From NCBI GenBank assembly GCA_003508835.1, contig PUFA01000070.1:1426001-1490000 (forward strand): 64,000 nt of DNA. Reading direction: 5' to 3'. The stretch comes from Eonycteris spelaea (lineage: Eukaryota > Chordata > Mammalia > Chiroptera > Pteropodidae). The position numbers were made by a program, and so were the translations under genes. How positions within the stretch are numbered: position 1 is the stretch's first letter; each line of letters opens with the position of its first letter. This document shows, piece by piece, positions 22,771 through 33,298 of the stretch. The notes under the pieces were generated by a model. That model ran no database searches, was not told where the DNA came from, and saw only the letters and a list, made by a program, of their open reading frames with translations.

Positions 22771-23968
22771 ACTACTGAAGAATCAGAATTGAGACTTTAG
22801 GTGTTTGACTCCAAGTACTAACCTCTGGACTATTAAGATAAAGAAAACAATGTAATTTGTTGTAATGTGTTAGAGTTTTATTTTCCATTTACAGCATTCT
22901 TAAGGCTTTGTTGTAAAAATTTCCACAGAATTTTCATACTAAAGGAAGTATCAACTAAATCTTATCTTCCCTTAGCACAGACAGGCTGTGAACCAAAATT
23001 TTTTTCCCTTCAAGGGTTCTAGAGCCTATACTTTATAAATTTTGTTTATGGTACATAGAGTATAGAGCCCTCTAGAGCCCAACCCCTACCCTCTCTTCAC
23101 CCAGTCTGCATGTTCTGGGAGGTCTCTACACACTAAGAGAATGTTAATGACCAAGCTTTATGAAAGGAGGGGAATCGTGGTGTGTGTGGCTGTTGGTTTC
23201 CGTGAAGATTTACTATCTCACCTGAAGAGACATGCTGCTATGTGACAAGAATTTACTTACAGTTCAAGCCTGACCTTTTCCACGTTGAGGGAGATTGCAT
23301 TACTGGGAGGCTTGGGGATTTATTGTCCCTGTTTAGCAGCAGTGACATTTCCTGACTATTGGCTGCAGAGGCCCTTCTAAGCTCAAGCACAGAAAATTCT
23401 GACCCTGAGGTTTCTTTTCTACCTAGAGGCAGATTTCTTGGGGCAAAGTATTAATAGGTTCAAAAGACCAGATTATTGAAAGAGAGTGAGAGCACAGGGG
23501 ACAGCATGATGACAAAACACACAGGTTGTCTTGCCATCTCCCATAGAAATTTAGACAGATAAGTTCAAGTAGACTTGTGACCCCAGGAGCTCTGCAGTGT
23601 GAAAAGGCAGGTGGCAGATACAGGGATGTGAAACCACAGGGAAATGAAACAGGACTCCCTCTTCCCCTCTGCCTGCCTCCTTTGGCGTCACTCTACTCCA
23701 TATCTAGGTCACAGCACCATGGTTTTCCAAATCAGAGAAGTGATTCTCAAACTGGCTTCTGCAAACCTGCCTAATTTCCGGTGATTTTTATACACACACT
23801 GAATAAATCACCAAACAAGTAGCGCTGTGTACATATATTAAATTTCCTTTGGCTAAATCTTTATTTTTCTTATCTCTATCCTCATCATTTCTACAATTTT
23901 TGTTTTTAAAAAAAAATCTTAAAATACTTCCAGAGAAATTCAAATTTTTAAAAATCTCTCAAACCAAA
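22771..23968. other. unassigned sequence
   Basis: No family recognised. TGATTCTCAAACTGGCTTCT at about 23,740 could be the start of a MER5-like hAT element, but too little follows to support a call. Confidence 0.4.
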
Positions 23969-24009
23969 ACACACACACGCACGCACACACACACACACGC
24001 ACACACACA
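23969..24009 (+). repeat. imperfect (AC)n / (ACGC)n microsatellite
   Basis: About 41 bases of AC with interspersed GC steps (ACGC at three places). The interruptions make it less likely to be highly variable than the perfect AC array at 18.8 kb. Confidence 0.9.
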
Positions 24010-24664
24010 GAGTAAATCAGTTATTGTGATTAACAAAACCAAGTATTCACAATTAAATTAGATAATGAAATTAATTCAAGTTAGGAGCATCTTTAACTGA
24101 AAGAACTGGTTATATACCCCAAGTTCAATATGAGTCACATCAAGTGGAGCCTGTTTGGCTTCATTAGGTTCACAGAGATAAATATCATATGCAGCAATTA
24201 GCCACGAGAATGTCGATTTCACTGTCAAATTGTAACACTCTCATTTGCAATGTACACCATTAATCTCAGCCATATGGAAAACTCCAAGACACAAACAAAT
24301 GAGAACTATGTTCCTCTAAAGGCATTTACTTTTTAAATTACATGCATTTTTTATTCATGTTGCAAGTATTTCTAGTGTTCCAAAGTATAGAATTAAAAGA
24401 CTGGAAGGAGCCCTAGTTATCATCTTACAGTTTTTCCAACCTTTTTTTAAGCAGAGAAATTTCTCTCCCCAAAAAAGAAGTCCAACAAATAAATAAGAGC
24501 AGTTTCTCACCAGGAGGTCTTGGAGACCCATTTGGGGGGTAGCCCCCCCCACTTTGCTCTTGCCCTGGCCCTCAGGCCAAGAGTTCCTGGGCATCAGTGT
24601 TGCATACGGAAGTGCTGAATCTTCACTCAGGACAGTCTGAAAGCCCCCAACCTGGAAAGAACCT
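24010..24664. other. unassigned sequence
   Basis: A short G/C homopolymer pair at about 24,533-24,550 (GGGGGGT then a C run) is the only feature noted. The 104-codon minus frame at 24,355-24,669 has no recognisable domain. Confidence 0.4.
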
Positions 24665-24787
24665 TTCATTTTATAACAGGAAAATGAATCCAGGAGAGGT
24701 TAAATTACTTTCTCAAACTGTCACAGTCAGCTAGTTGTTAACCTGGAACTAAAACACAGGTATTTACAACATCACACTGTCTCCTCT
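24665..24787 (+). mobile_element. MIR SINE fragment
   Basis: GGAAAATGAATCCAGGAGAG, GTTAAATTACTTTCTCAAA, CAGTCAGCTAGTTGTTAACC and a final CACACTGTCTCCT give the MIR 3' half in forward orientation. Confidence 0.75.
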
Positions 24788-24948
24788 AGAGCAGAAAATA
24801 CTGGAAAGCAAGCCTTTTACATCTGGGTGAAAAAAAAAAAAAAAGATGTAATCTGCTGCAGTTTTTATAGCCCAAGATAGAAGTGATTTTTTATTACATA
24901 ATTTGATATAGCAGTTAATGATATCTAATTCCTATCAAAAGGCACAGT

Positions 24949-25456
24949 TGATGCCGAGAGTTCGACAGAGTGGGAGTCTAAAGAAGGACCCCAGCCTCGA
25001 GCTCCAGTGACCAGGTCCTTGTCTTATGCCACAAGAAAGAATTCAAGGACACCACAAACAGCAAACAGGAAAGCCCACGTATTCTTAAAGTGAAAGTACA
25101 CACTTAAAAGTGCAGCAACCCAAGAAAGAGTTTGCCCTGAGCTGTCTGAATTATGGGCTTTTGTTATCCTACAGTGGGGAGTGGAGACAGGGTACTTGTA
25201 AAGCAGGTGATATTATAATGAAGTCATGATTAGCCAAAGTTGAGTAAAAGACAGGAAAAAGACTCTGGAGCCTCATCCTAGAGGAGAGGGGCAGCCCAAG
25301 GCCATCTATCTTGTCTCCTGGCCTTGGCTCTTTCTCACGCTGGAAATCAAAACAAGGAGAGGGATGAGCAAGGGACTAAGGAAAACTTCCAGAGCAGTAA
25401 CTTTCCTAGGCTAACTATACTGCCTCATAATCATGGGATTTCTCCTGTTAAAAACA
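24949..25456 (-). mobile_element. solo LTR, probable class I (ERV1) endogenous retrovirus
   Basis: Read on the minus strand it starts TGTTTTTAACAGGAG and ends near CTCGGCATCA, giving TG...CA borders about 508 bases apart. Its last 150 bases (GAATTCTTTCTTGTGGCATA, GACAAGGACCTGG, GGGTCCTTCTTTAG) resemble the R/U5 part of class I LTRs. There are no internal gag, pol or env sequences on either side, so it is a solo LTR left by recombination or a fragment. I could not verify a target-site duplication. An L1 3' end abuts its right border. Confidence 0.5.
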
Positions 25457-26086
25457 GAACTACCACGTTCTTCACAGTACCCAAAATATAGAAGCAACCT
25501 AGATGTCCATCACAGATGAATGGATAAAGATGTGGTATGTATCTACATAGACAATGGAATATTACTTAACCATGAGAAAGAAGGAAATCCTGCCATTTGC
25601 AACAAAATGGATGGAACTTGAGGATATTATGAGAAGTGAAATAAGGCAGACAAATACAAACAGTGCATTACACTTATATGTGGAATCTTAACAACAACAA
25701 AAAGAACCAAACTCATAGAAACAGAGAATAGAAAGTAGTTGCCAGGGGCCGGGGATGGGGGGAGGGAGACATTGGGACAAGGATACAAATTTTCAGCTCA
25801 AAGATGAGTAAGGTCTGAGAATCAAGTGCTAAATATGACTATACTGTACTAGCTGATAATACTGAATTGTATAATTGGAATTTGCTCTAAGAGTAGAACT
25901 TGAATGTTCTCACACACACAAAAATGATAAATATGTGAGATGATGGATATGTTAATTAACTAGACAGGGGGAATCTTTTCACAACGTATATGTATGTCAA
26001 ATCACCACCATGTACACTTTAAATATCTTAAAATTTTATATGAGAATTATACCTCAATGAAGCTGAAATATTTATTCAATATTGAA
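25457..26086 (+). mobile_element. L1 3' end with 3' UTR
   Basis: AGAAGCAACCTAGATGTCCA, ACAGATGAATGGATAAAG, CAATGGAATATTACTTAACC and ATGGATGGAACTTGAGGA encode the last ORF2 residues (EYYL..., ...KMDGT). The 3' untranslated region contains a G-rich block, a GTACACTTTAAATATCTTAA step and a terminal ACCTCAATGAAGCTG. It is 5'-truncated and non-coding. Confidence 0.93.
25745..25766 (+). other. G-quadruplex-like motif in L1 3' UTR
   Basis: Four G-runs (4, 4, 6 and 3) separated by one- or two-base spacers (CC, AT, A). G-rich polypurine tracts capable of G4 folding are a known feature of mammalian L1 3' untranslated regions. Folding here is inferred from sequence alone. Confidence 0.75.
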
Positions 26087-27490
26087 AACACTATTCTACA
26101 TAATCCATAACCATGTATCTCCACCTAGTACAACATTTTGTTATAAATTTATAACATGAACAATTAACAAAGATTGTAAAGCATTTTAAAAATATAAAAT
26201 GCTGCATAATTTAGATAAGAATGAGGTTATTTCATATAAAGAATTATGAATCCATGAGTCTTGCTGCCTAAACACTATACACCTCTCTCTGTAACTATTG
26301 TCTAACTAAGGACATCATCAATGAAATACAGCAGCAGTTTCTTTCACAAGGAAGAAAACATGGTCCAAAACTGAAATGGCCTAGTCAGACTGCAAGAGTG
26401 GCTGCTGACTGCAGGTGTTCCTTGTTTGTTTTCCACACTAAGCTTATTTTTCTTTCCATTTACATCAACTCTGAATTTAAGGTAACTATTTCCTGTTACT
26501 TTTCATTTTACTACATCTGGGGAAAAAAAGGAGAAAAGGAGATAAGGTATTTCCAGTATAGTATAAAGGGATCCAGTCTAATTAAATGCAGCAAGAGCCA
26601 AGAGACGGATTAGCTTTTCATCCCATTAGTCCACATGCATAAGTCAAAGTCATAAACATTTAGTGAGTTCTTTGTCATTTATTTTAATGCTTTTTAAATG
26701 TGCTAAGGAGAACAAATTTATGATGTGTTTCTACAGCATTCTGGTTATGAAGGTCATATTCATCAATATCTAATTTATTTCTATAATGGAATACCAGTAT
26801 ACAAAGAACACGTCACATAATAAATGTGAAGAATCAATGCATGAGTCTCTAATTATTGAATAATGTAATCAGGAATATAAGTAGTTACTGAAAAATTTGT
26901 ATATACCGAATCTGCAAAAAGAAATATAAAAAGGAAAAAAAATTAGGTATTTTAGTGCTAAATAAAAGATTTAAAAATCACACAGGTTCAAAACTTTACT
27001 ATAAAGAACTCCAAAGATTAGTTGACCACCCGCTTGTTAAAAATCTAAATTTCAGTTCAAAGAATTTAGCACCACCCAGCAAAATTATTGCAATACGATT
27101 TAAAGGATTACTAAGATATAGCTAAAAATAACTGACTATAACACACTTCCTTAGAAAACCTACTAAGTCAACACAATCACTTAGTCTAACATTTATACTC
27201 CAATAAATCCAAATTTTCAATATCACCAACATTTTCCATAATTGGTAAATTAGCCTGGCATTCAATTACTAAAAATACTTTAATGGAAATAAAAATGTAA
27301 ATAATTTTAAATACTACACCTGTTTTCCATGGTTACCTTGCTTCAGCATTGTCCCAACGAGCTTCATTGGATCTTATACGACCCAGTTTGTATTTATAAG
27401 GTGGCTGAAATTGATGAACATTTCTCGATTACAAATGGTGATGTCATAACTGATTATACAATTTCTTTGCTGTAACCAGCTGACTCAGTT
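26087..27490. other. unassigned strongly AT-rich sequence
   Basis: About 1.4 kb with no recognisable repeat or gene. The 71-codon plus-strand frame at 26,398-26,613 has no domain. Confidence 0.4.
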
Positions 27491-28722
27491 TTTTAAAATT
27501 TATTTATGTGCAGTTAGCATACAATATTTTATGTGTTTCAGGTGTAAAATAAAGTAATTTGACATTTATATACTTATGCTATGATTACCACACTAAATAT
27601 ACTAATCATGTGTCACTGTATAAACTTATCACAATATTATTGACAATATTCCCTTTCATGTTCTTCACTCATCCTCCCAACTCCCTCCCCTCTGGCAACT
27701 ATCAATTTGATCTGTTTCTATGAGTCTGTTTTTGTTTTGTTTTGTTTTGTTTGTTTATTTTATTTTATTTTTTCAGATTCCACATGTAAATGAAATCATA
27801 TAGTATTTGTGTTTGCTGTCTGACTTATTTACTAACATAATATCCTCTAGGTTCATCTATGTTGTCACAAATGGCAAGATTTCTTATTTTTATGAGTAAT
27901 ATTCTATGATAAAATATATTATTATATATATTTCACCTCTTCTTTATCCATTCACATCTACTGATGGGTACCTAGGTTGCCTTCGTATTTTGGCTATTGT
28001 ACATAATATGCTGTAGTGAACATAGGAGTACACATATATTTTTGAATTAGTGTTCTCATTTTCTTCAAATAAATACCAGGAAGTTAAATTCCTAGGTTAT
28101 ATGGTAGTTCTAATTTTAGTGTTTTGAGGACTCTCCACACTGTTTTCCATAGTAGCCGCACCAGTTTATAATTCCACCAACAGTTCACAAGGGTTCCCTT
28201 TTCTCCACATTCTCACCAACACTTAGTATTTGTTGACTTTTTGATTTGTTGACAGGTGTGAGGTCACAAGTCACTACTCATTTTGGTTTTGATTTACATT
28301 TCCCTGATGATTAGTGATATTGAGTATCTTTTCATATGTTTGTTGGTCATCTGCTTTGGAGAGATGTCTATTCATGTTCTCTGCTCATTTTTTGATCTGA
28401 TTGTTTATTTTTGTTTTTGTTGTTATTGAATTGTATGAGATTCTTATATATTTTGGATATTAACCCCTTATCAGATATATCATTTGTGAATATATTTTCC
28501 CATTTTGTTGATGGTTTCCTTCACTGCAAAAGCTTTTTAGTTTGATCCAGTCCCATTTGTTTATTTTTGTTTTTGTTTAAAAATATATATTACTAAGGTC
28601 GATGTCAAACAGTTTACTACCTATGTTTCAGGTTTTACAGTTAATCTTTTAATCCATTTTGAGTTTATTTTTGTATATGGTGTGAGTGGTCCAATTTCTT
28701 TCCTTTTTATTTTTTTTATTTC
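27491..28722 (-). mobile_element. L1 3' end, 1.2 kb
   Basis: The complement of a 5'-truncated L1. On the plus strand it runs CAGTTAGCATACAATATTTT, CCCTCTGGCAACTATC, GAGTCTGTTTTTG, CACACTGTTTTCCATAGTAG, TTGATTTACATTTCCCTGAT, TTGGATATTAACCCCTTATC and TTTAGTTTGATCCAGTCCCA. This covers the ORF2 C-terminal third and the 3' UTR. Many frameshifts and stops; no intact frame. A (TTTTG)n-derived T-rich tract at 27,728-27,775 expanded inside the 3' UTR. Confidence 0.92.
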
Positions 28723-29039
28723 AGTGTTTATGTGGCCGATGCATCATGACCAAAGGCAAAAAACATAGAAGTGGTAAGTATTTGACATGTATTAGGGAAT
28801 ATTGAAAGTATTAAAAACAGTTCAGTTGTCAACATTCTTAATGTTGTAAGGACCACCCACTTTCAGGTAATGTAGAAGGTCCTAGGAAGGTCTGCTTAAG
28901 AAGGCACTCCTTTCTTAACCTTTTCTAAAATGAATATACTCAAAGTTGCTTACAGAAAAGGTATTAATCATCTCAAACCACAGGCATAATATTCCAAGAT
29001 CCTCTTTGGTCTGTCATCCTTTAAAGGAATTTGGTTCAA
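28723..29039. other. unassigned sequence
   Basis: Short gap between an L1 and an older repeat. Nothing recognised. Confidence 0.4.
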
Positions 29040-29490
29040 GTCTTCAAGAATGCCTTGATGCCTACTATGTATGTTAGACACTGTAGGAAGGACAGTCTTC
29101 AAACTAAAAAGCATTCTATTGAGTAGATAAGATATATACTTGAGACACTTCAGCAGACAGGGAAATGTTAAACAAAATACAACAAGGTACACAGGCTATG
29201 GTGGAGCCAGTCAGTACTAGGTAATCTCAGGGAGATTTGCTGCCCTCAAAAAAGGGAGTAATGTTGGGCAGGTGGAAAAACTAAGGAAGGGTATTCCAGG
29301 CTAGGAACCCATCAGAGCAAATCTATACAAATAGTGGTGACCGGATTTCATTCAGGAGATAATAGGGTAGTTTTCTTGAAGAGAGGACACCTGTCAGGAT
29401 GTTGATGTGGGAGGAGAGGGCAAGCAGATAATAAAGAATCTTCACTGCCACAATGATGAGTTTGAATTTCATTTAGTTGGGCAGCCATTA
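29040..29490 (+). mobile_element. old mammal-wide repeat, second copy
   Basis: CTACTATGTATGTTAGACAC, GCAGGTGGAAAAACTAAGGA, AGGGTATTCCAGGCTAGGAA and TGATGAGTTTGAATTTCATT followed by GCAGCCATTAAAA match the same long unnamed family as the 12.1-13.7 kb repeat. Diverged; no coding capacity. Confidence 0.5.
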
Positions 29491-29494
29491 AAAT

Positions 29495-29765
29495 AAATAT
29501 ATTAAATTATGTCAAATATTATCCCATTTATGGCTGAAAAATAAATATGGGTACATATTGACTACAAATAAAAATGCCCAGAAAAGAACCTGGAATGATA
29601 CACAGGAAACTATTATTCAGGTTGCCTCTGGAATGGGAGGGAGGTAGGGTTGGAATAGATGATAGAGGAACTTTAGCTTTTTATTGTATACATTTCTGTG
29701 TTTCATGGTTTTGTTTTGTTTTGTTTTTTTAATGGGTTGTTTAATATATCACTTATATAAATTTA
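29495..29765 (+). mobile_element. L1M-type 3' end
   Basis: GAACCTGGAATGATACACAG, GGTTGCCTCTGGAATGGGAG, GGAACTTTAGCTTTTTATTG and ACATTTCTGTGTTTCATGG follow an old L1M 3' untranslated region. No ORF2 sequence is preserved. Confidence 0.65.
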
Positions 29766-30109
29766 AAATACAATTTCTTAAGAGAAAATTTTGGGGTGGT
29801 TCGTTCACTTTTTAAAACCAAAATATAATTAAAACCCAAAACGTAACTAATTTTTATGTAAAAGAAGAAATAAAATCCAGTGTCAACTTGCCCAGCACAA
29901 TCTTTGCTGATTAGAACATTATTATATTACCTTTGTGTTCTAAAAGGTCAAATGCAAATATATTAAAATAAAAAAAATCCTTAAGTTTAAAAGGCAGAGT
30001 AGCAACCTATAAGTGAAGAAGTTGGAATTTCACAGACTATTGCTTCAAAATTTAGAATACGGTAAACTGGTCAAGAACATGGGCTTAGGAATATTGGCTA
30101 TAGTTGATA
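29766..30109. other. unassigned AT-rich sequence
   Basis: Nothing recognised. It may include diverged L1M tail sequence. Confidence 0.35.
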
Positions 30110-30255
30110 TTTGTTGAGTAGCCAAGGTAGCTATTAATTTTACCCCTTTTTACCTATAAGGAAATGGATACATGGAGATCATATAACTTGTCGCAAATTA
30201 CACAAGCAAAATGACCCCAAGTCATTTGATTCCTGAGTCTGGGTTCTTAGGTCTT
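30110..30255 (+). mobile_element. MIR SINE fragment
   Basis: TTTTTACCTATAAGGAAATG, GAGATCATATAACTTGTCGC and CAAGTCATTTGATTCCTGAG follow the MIR 3' half. A second MIR in the opposite orientation starts about 45 bases further on. Confidence 0.6.
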
Positions 30256-30299
30256 ATAACATACTGTCAGGCCCAACTGAAGGTCCCCAACCCCCATCA

Positions 30300-30451
30300 G
30301 CATCACTACCTTGGCCACGTACATTAACCTCTCTAAGTTTCAGGTTTCTCACCTATGGGATGAGAATGAAATGAGAATATATTAAAGGACCTAGATTACT
30401 GCTTAGCACGTACTAAATGCTCAACGAATTGTAGCTGCTATTATGATTATA
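30300..30451 (-). mobile_element. MIR SINE fragment
   Basis: The plus strand reads TTAACCTCTCTAAGTTTCAG, TTTCTCACCTATGGGATGAG, CTTAGCACGTACTAAATGCT and CAACGAATTGTAGCTGCTAT, the complement of MIR. With the forward MIR at 30,110 the two form a loose inverted pair of unrelated insertions. Confidence 0.75.
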
Positions 30452-31569
30452 TAGCGACAATATAATAGTGACATCCAAAGTCCTCTTTTTTTTTATTTCA
30501 CTACAAGTTTCTGGTTGAAAAGACTGCATCGAGTTTGCCATGGTTTTTGTGCCACGTGGGCAAGCATAAAGCACATCATTCTGGAAAAACTTGTAGAATT
30601 AAAGCAGAGTGCAAGAAGAGAAAACACTAAAATGCAGGAGACCTGTCTACCTGTCACGATTCAAACAATAGAGGTCTGCCACCTCACAGAGAAAGAGCTA
30701 TAAATCACCAATGTCCAGAATATCTACCTTTTACACACCTTCAGTTTTCTCCTGAACTACATCACATCTCAAAGGCAGCTATATATCAAAGGCTGGTTGC
30801 TAATCAATTCCCCCTTTTTATCAATCATCATTTTTGGAAGTTTTTTTTTTTTTTAAGTCAACGAACCCTTGATCATTCATATATATTTTCTATAAAGAAA
30901 ATTTTAAATTAAGTATTAATATAGTATGTTTTGTGAGGATCGTTTAAAAGCAGGTTTTTAAAAAAAACAGTATGAATGCTGTCCGTCAACTGACCCACCC
31001 GGAGAGAGCGTTTGGGAGGCAAGCTGCACGGGCGTTGTTAATGCTTTCACATTCTGTCCTTTTCAGCCGCCCTCTAATTGTTTATCATATTTTCCTCTGT
31101 CAATTGACAAGCGTTAGGATTTCTTGATATCTGGGATGACAAGTTGCAAACTGACCTAAAAAAGCATGTTTTTCTTTTCTCTCTAGGTGTTTCTTTCTCA
31201 TGCCTTTCTGGGAAAATGTTATGAATATTTAATCAAACGTGAAAGAAAAGAATTCCATAAATATGGGCATTTTTTTTCTTATAAAAATTTTAATGCAGCT
31301 GCTATTGAATTCTTTTGAATGGAGCACCAATAGCTCAGGTCCTCTGTGACTCTGGTTTGCACAGACCCTATCTCCCCATGCCTCCCCATAGGAAGGACCT
31401 TTAGGTTCCCAAAGGTCCCATGGCTGAATTGACAAAGGTTTGGAGGTACAGAAGCAACTGTCATTTGCTAGTAACTGCTGGTTTCCTGATTATCTCTTTA
31501 ATGATCACCTGATTCTCATTGTCTTATATTAACATTTCAGGATACTTAGAATTTCTCGTTCCTATAACT
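30452..31569. other. unassigned sequence, possible conserved non-coding block
   Basis: No repeat recognised. The part at 30,990-31,240 is free of repeats and has a cluster of regulatory-looking words: TCTAATTGTTTATC, TCAATTGACAAG and AATATTTAATC. A pyrimidine tract ending CTCTCTAG at 31,187 resembles a 3' splice site, but no plausible exon follows, so I call neither exon nor enhancer. Confidence 0.35.
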
Positions 31570-31720
31570 TACTCTGTGCCTTGGGCAAATTATTTAACCT
31601 CTGAATCTTTATGTGAGGATTAAATATATATAAATTTCTGATCAAATACTGCCTATCACAGTTAGCCAAATATATGATCCCTGTTATAATTATTTGCCTT
31701 GAACTTATCTGACTACTCTT
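31570..31720 (-). mobile_element. MIR SINE fragment
   Basis: The plus strand reads TGCCTTGGGCAAATTATTTA, ACCTCTGAATCTTTATG, GTGAGGATTAAATATAT and TATAATTATTTG, a diverged complement of MIR. Confidence 0.6.
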
Positions 31721-31929
31721 CTTAAATGAATGAGGGAGGTGCTATTACAATGAATGGTTACAGACTTGAATAACCCTGCTCCATGGACCTCTAGATGAAC
31801 TTATCCTTTGGGTCAGAATGGCCAGGGTATCCCTGAGGGAGGTCTCTTCCCAGCTCCTCAGTGCCTGCAGGAATGACCCCTGGTGCCGCTTGTGGGTCCA
31901 GGTCTCTGTCAGAGGTAGCAGACCTTGGT

Positions 31930-32150
31930 GATCTTGTGCATAGTGTGGACTAAGACTAGGATTTGAATGCAAGCTCCACCATTTATTAGTATGTGGCTCT
32001 GACAAAAAAAAATAATTCAACTTCAGTTCCTCATCTGTAAACTAGAAGTAGATTGTAATAGTATCTCTGCTTCCTAGAGTTATTGCAGGGATTGAATGAG
32101 ACAGTAGAGCCAATCATACAGTAGAATTCAATAAACTCTTAATATCTGGC
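31930..32150 (-). mobile_element. MIR SINE, near full length
   Basis: The plus strand reads AGGATTTGAATGCAAGCTCC, ACCATTTATTAGTATGTGGC, AGTTCCTCATCTGTAAACTA, AGAGTTATTGCAGGGATTGA and ATTCAATAAACTCTTAAT, the complement of MIR over most of its length. An 8-9 base A run interrupts it near 32,005. Confidence 0.8.
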
Positions 32151-32536
32151 TTGTCGACCCCTGTCCAAGTGGTGGTCATATGAATCAAAAAACATGTAGA
32201 TCTGCTCTCCTTTCTTTCTCTGCAATTGCACCCATGTCCTAGGGGTCAAGAAAACCTCATGACTGTATTCTTTCATCTTCCTGAGGGTGAACTTCAACTT
32301 TCCAGGACCCTTATGTCTGAGTCATCTCTTTCTCAAGCCCACTACCCCAGGCGAGGTCCTCAGTAAAGCCATCTCCAGCTCTGACTCTACTTCCAGTGGC
32401 CTGTGCCGGATTAGGAAGACAATTCTCTGAGAGCTAAGGCAGTGGTGATCATCTCCTTTGCCTCTAAGGCCTTGGAATGTCTGGCAGCATTGCTAAACGG
32501 GGAAAGATTTCTTTGGGTTCTCCCTTCTGTCATCTA
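32151..32536. other. unassigned sequence
   Basis: No family or exon recognised between the MIR and the DNA transposon. Confidence 0.4.
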
Positions 32537-32767
32537 CAGTTGACCCTTGAACAACACGGGTTTGAACTGCATGGATCCACTTGCGTGCAGACATTTTTTC
32601 AATTAACCCACACAGTTCAACGGACCTGTGCAGTTCAAACCCATATTGTTCAAGGGCCAACTCCATGGTTGGGAATTCATGCATGCAGAGGGCTGACTGT
32701 GGTATACTCGAACTTTCAACTGTGCCAGGGGTCAGCGCCCCTAACTTCTGCATTGTTCAAGGCCTCA
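32537..32767 (+). mobile_element. MER2/Tigger-type element with duplicated inverted end
   Basis: The left end CAGTTGACCCTTGAACAACA (after a TA at 32,535-32,536) and the right end (CAGCGCCCCTAACTTCTGC then ATTGTTCAAGG) are the two termini of a MER2-like Tigger element. An extra inverted left end lies between them at about 32,624-32,662, so 32,537-32,575 and 32,624-32,662 can pair as a hairpin. No transposase sequence remains. The outermost right bases are eroded. Confidence 0.75.
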
Positions 32768-33298
32768 GGAGCTTTCGGGATGAAATCTAAAACTGGCCCC
32801 CAGAGTGTAAGGAGAGGTTGTAGAAAGAGGGAGACCACTCCAGATAGGTAGGTGGCAGGTTTAATAAGCAAGGGAACCCACACATGAGGCTTGTCCTGGG
32901 CTTCCATAGGATGAGCAGATCTTAGCAGAATCTTAAGAGTTCCTACAGAGGCCTTAAGGAGGTTCAGTCATGTATGTCATCCAGATGGTCTGATCAACAA
33001 ACACATCGCTCTCTCGAGGCTGCTTCCTGAAAAAGACCTCCACTGTGGAAATGGTGTGCAGATCATATACTCCAAAGACAGGGAAGGGAGTGAGAAGCCT
33101 CCAATTGCCTGAGTTTATCTCACAGGTCAAGCAGTGGTCACATCCTCTCATGATATCCTCGAATATACTTCTAGTGACTGTGCCAACACAAGTGTGATTC
33201 TTTGTGTCAGTAAATATGTCGATTTCATTTCTCAAACATTAAATATGTTGCAATATTAAAATGTATTTCTATGTGTTGGCCATACAGTTTATTGATTA
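32768..33298. other. unassigned sequence with one clean open frame
   Basis: Between two DNA transposons. The minus strand of 32,954-33,235 is open for about 93 codons and includes a cysteine-bearing stretch (MRGCDHCLTCE). It begins right after a stop without an ATG at the stated start. I recognise no family. It could be a decayed pseudogene piece or chance. Confidence 0.35.

Noticed and set aside
24949..25456. Possible intact endogenous retrovirus
   Set aside because: Only one LTR-like unit is present, with no internal gag, pol or env sequence nearby and no partner LTR in the window.
30110..30451. Inverted pair of MIR elements considered as a second engineered-looking palindrome
   Set aside because: The two MIRs cover partly different regions of the consensus and diverge independently, so they are separate insertions in opposite orientation.
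31150..31240. Splice acceptor followed by a possible exon
   Set aside because: The pyrimidine tract and AG are present, but the following sequence has no long open frame or donor site I could support.
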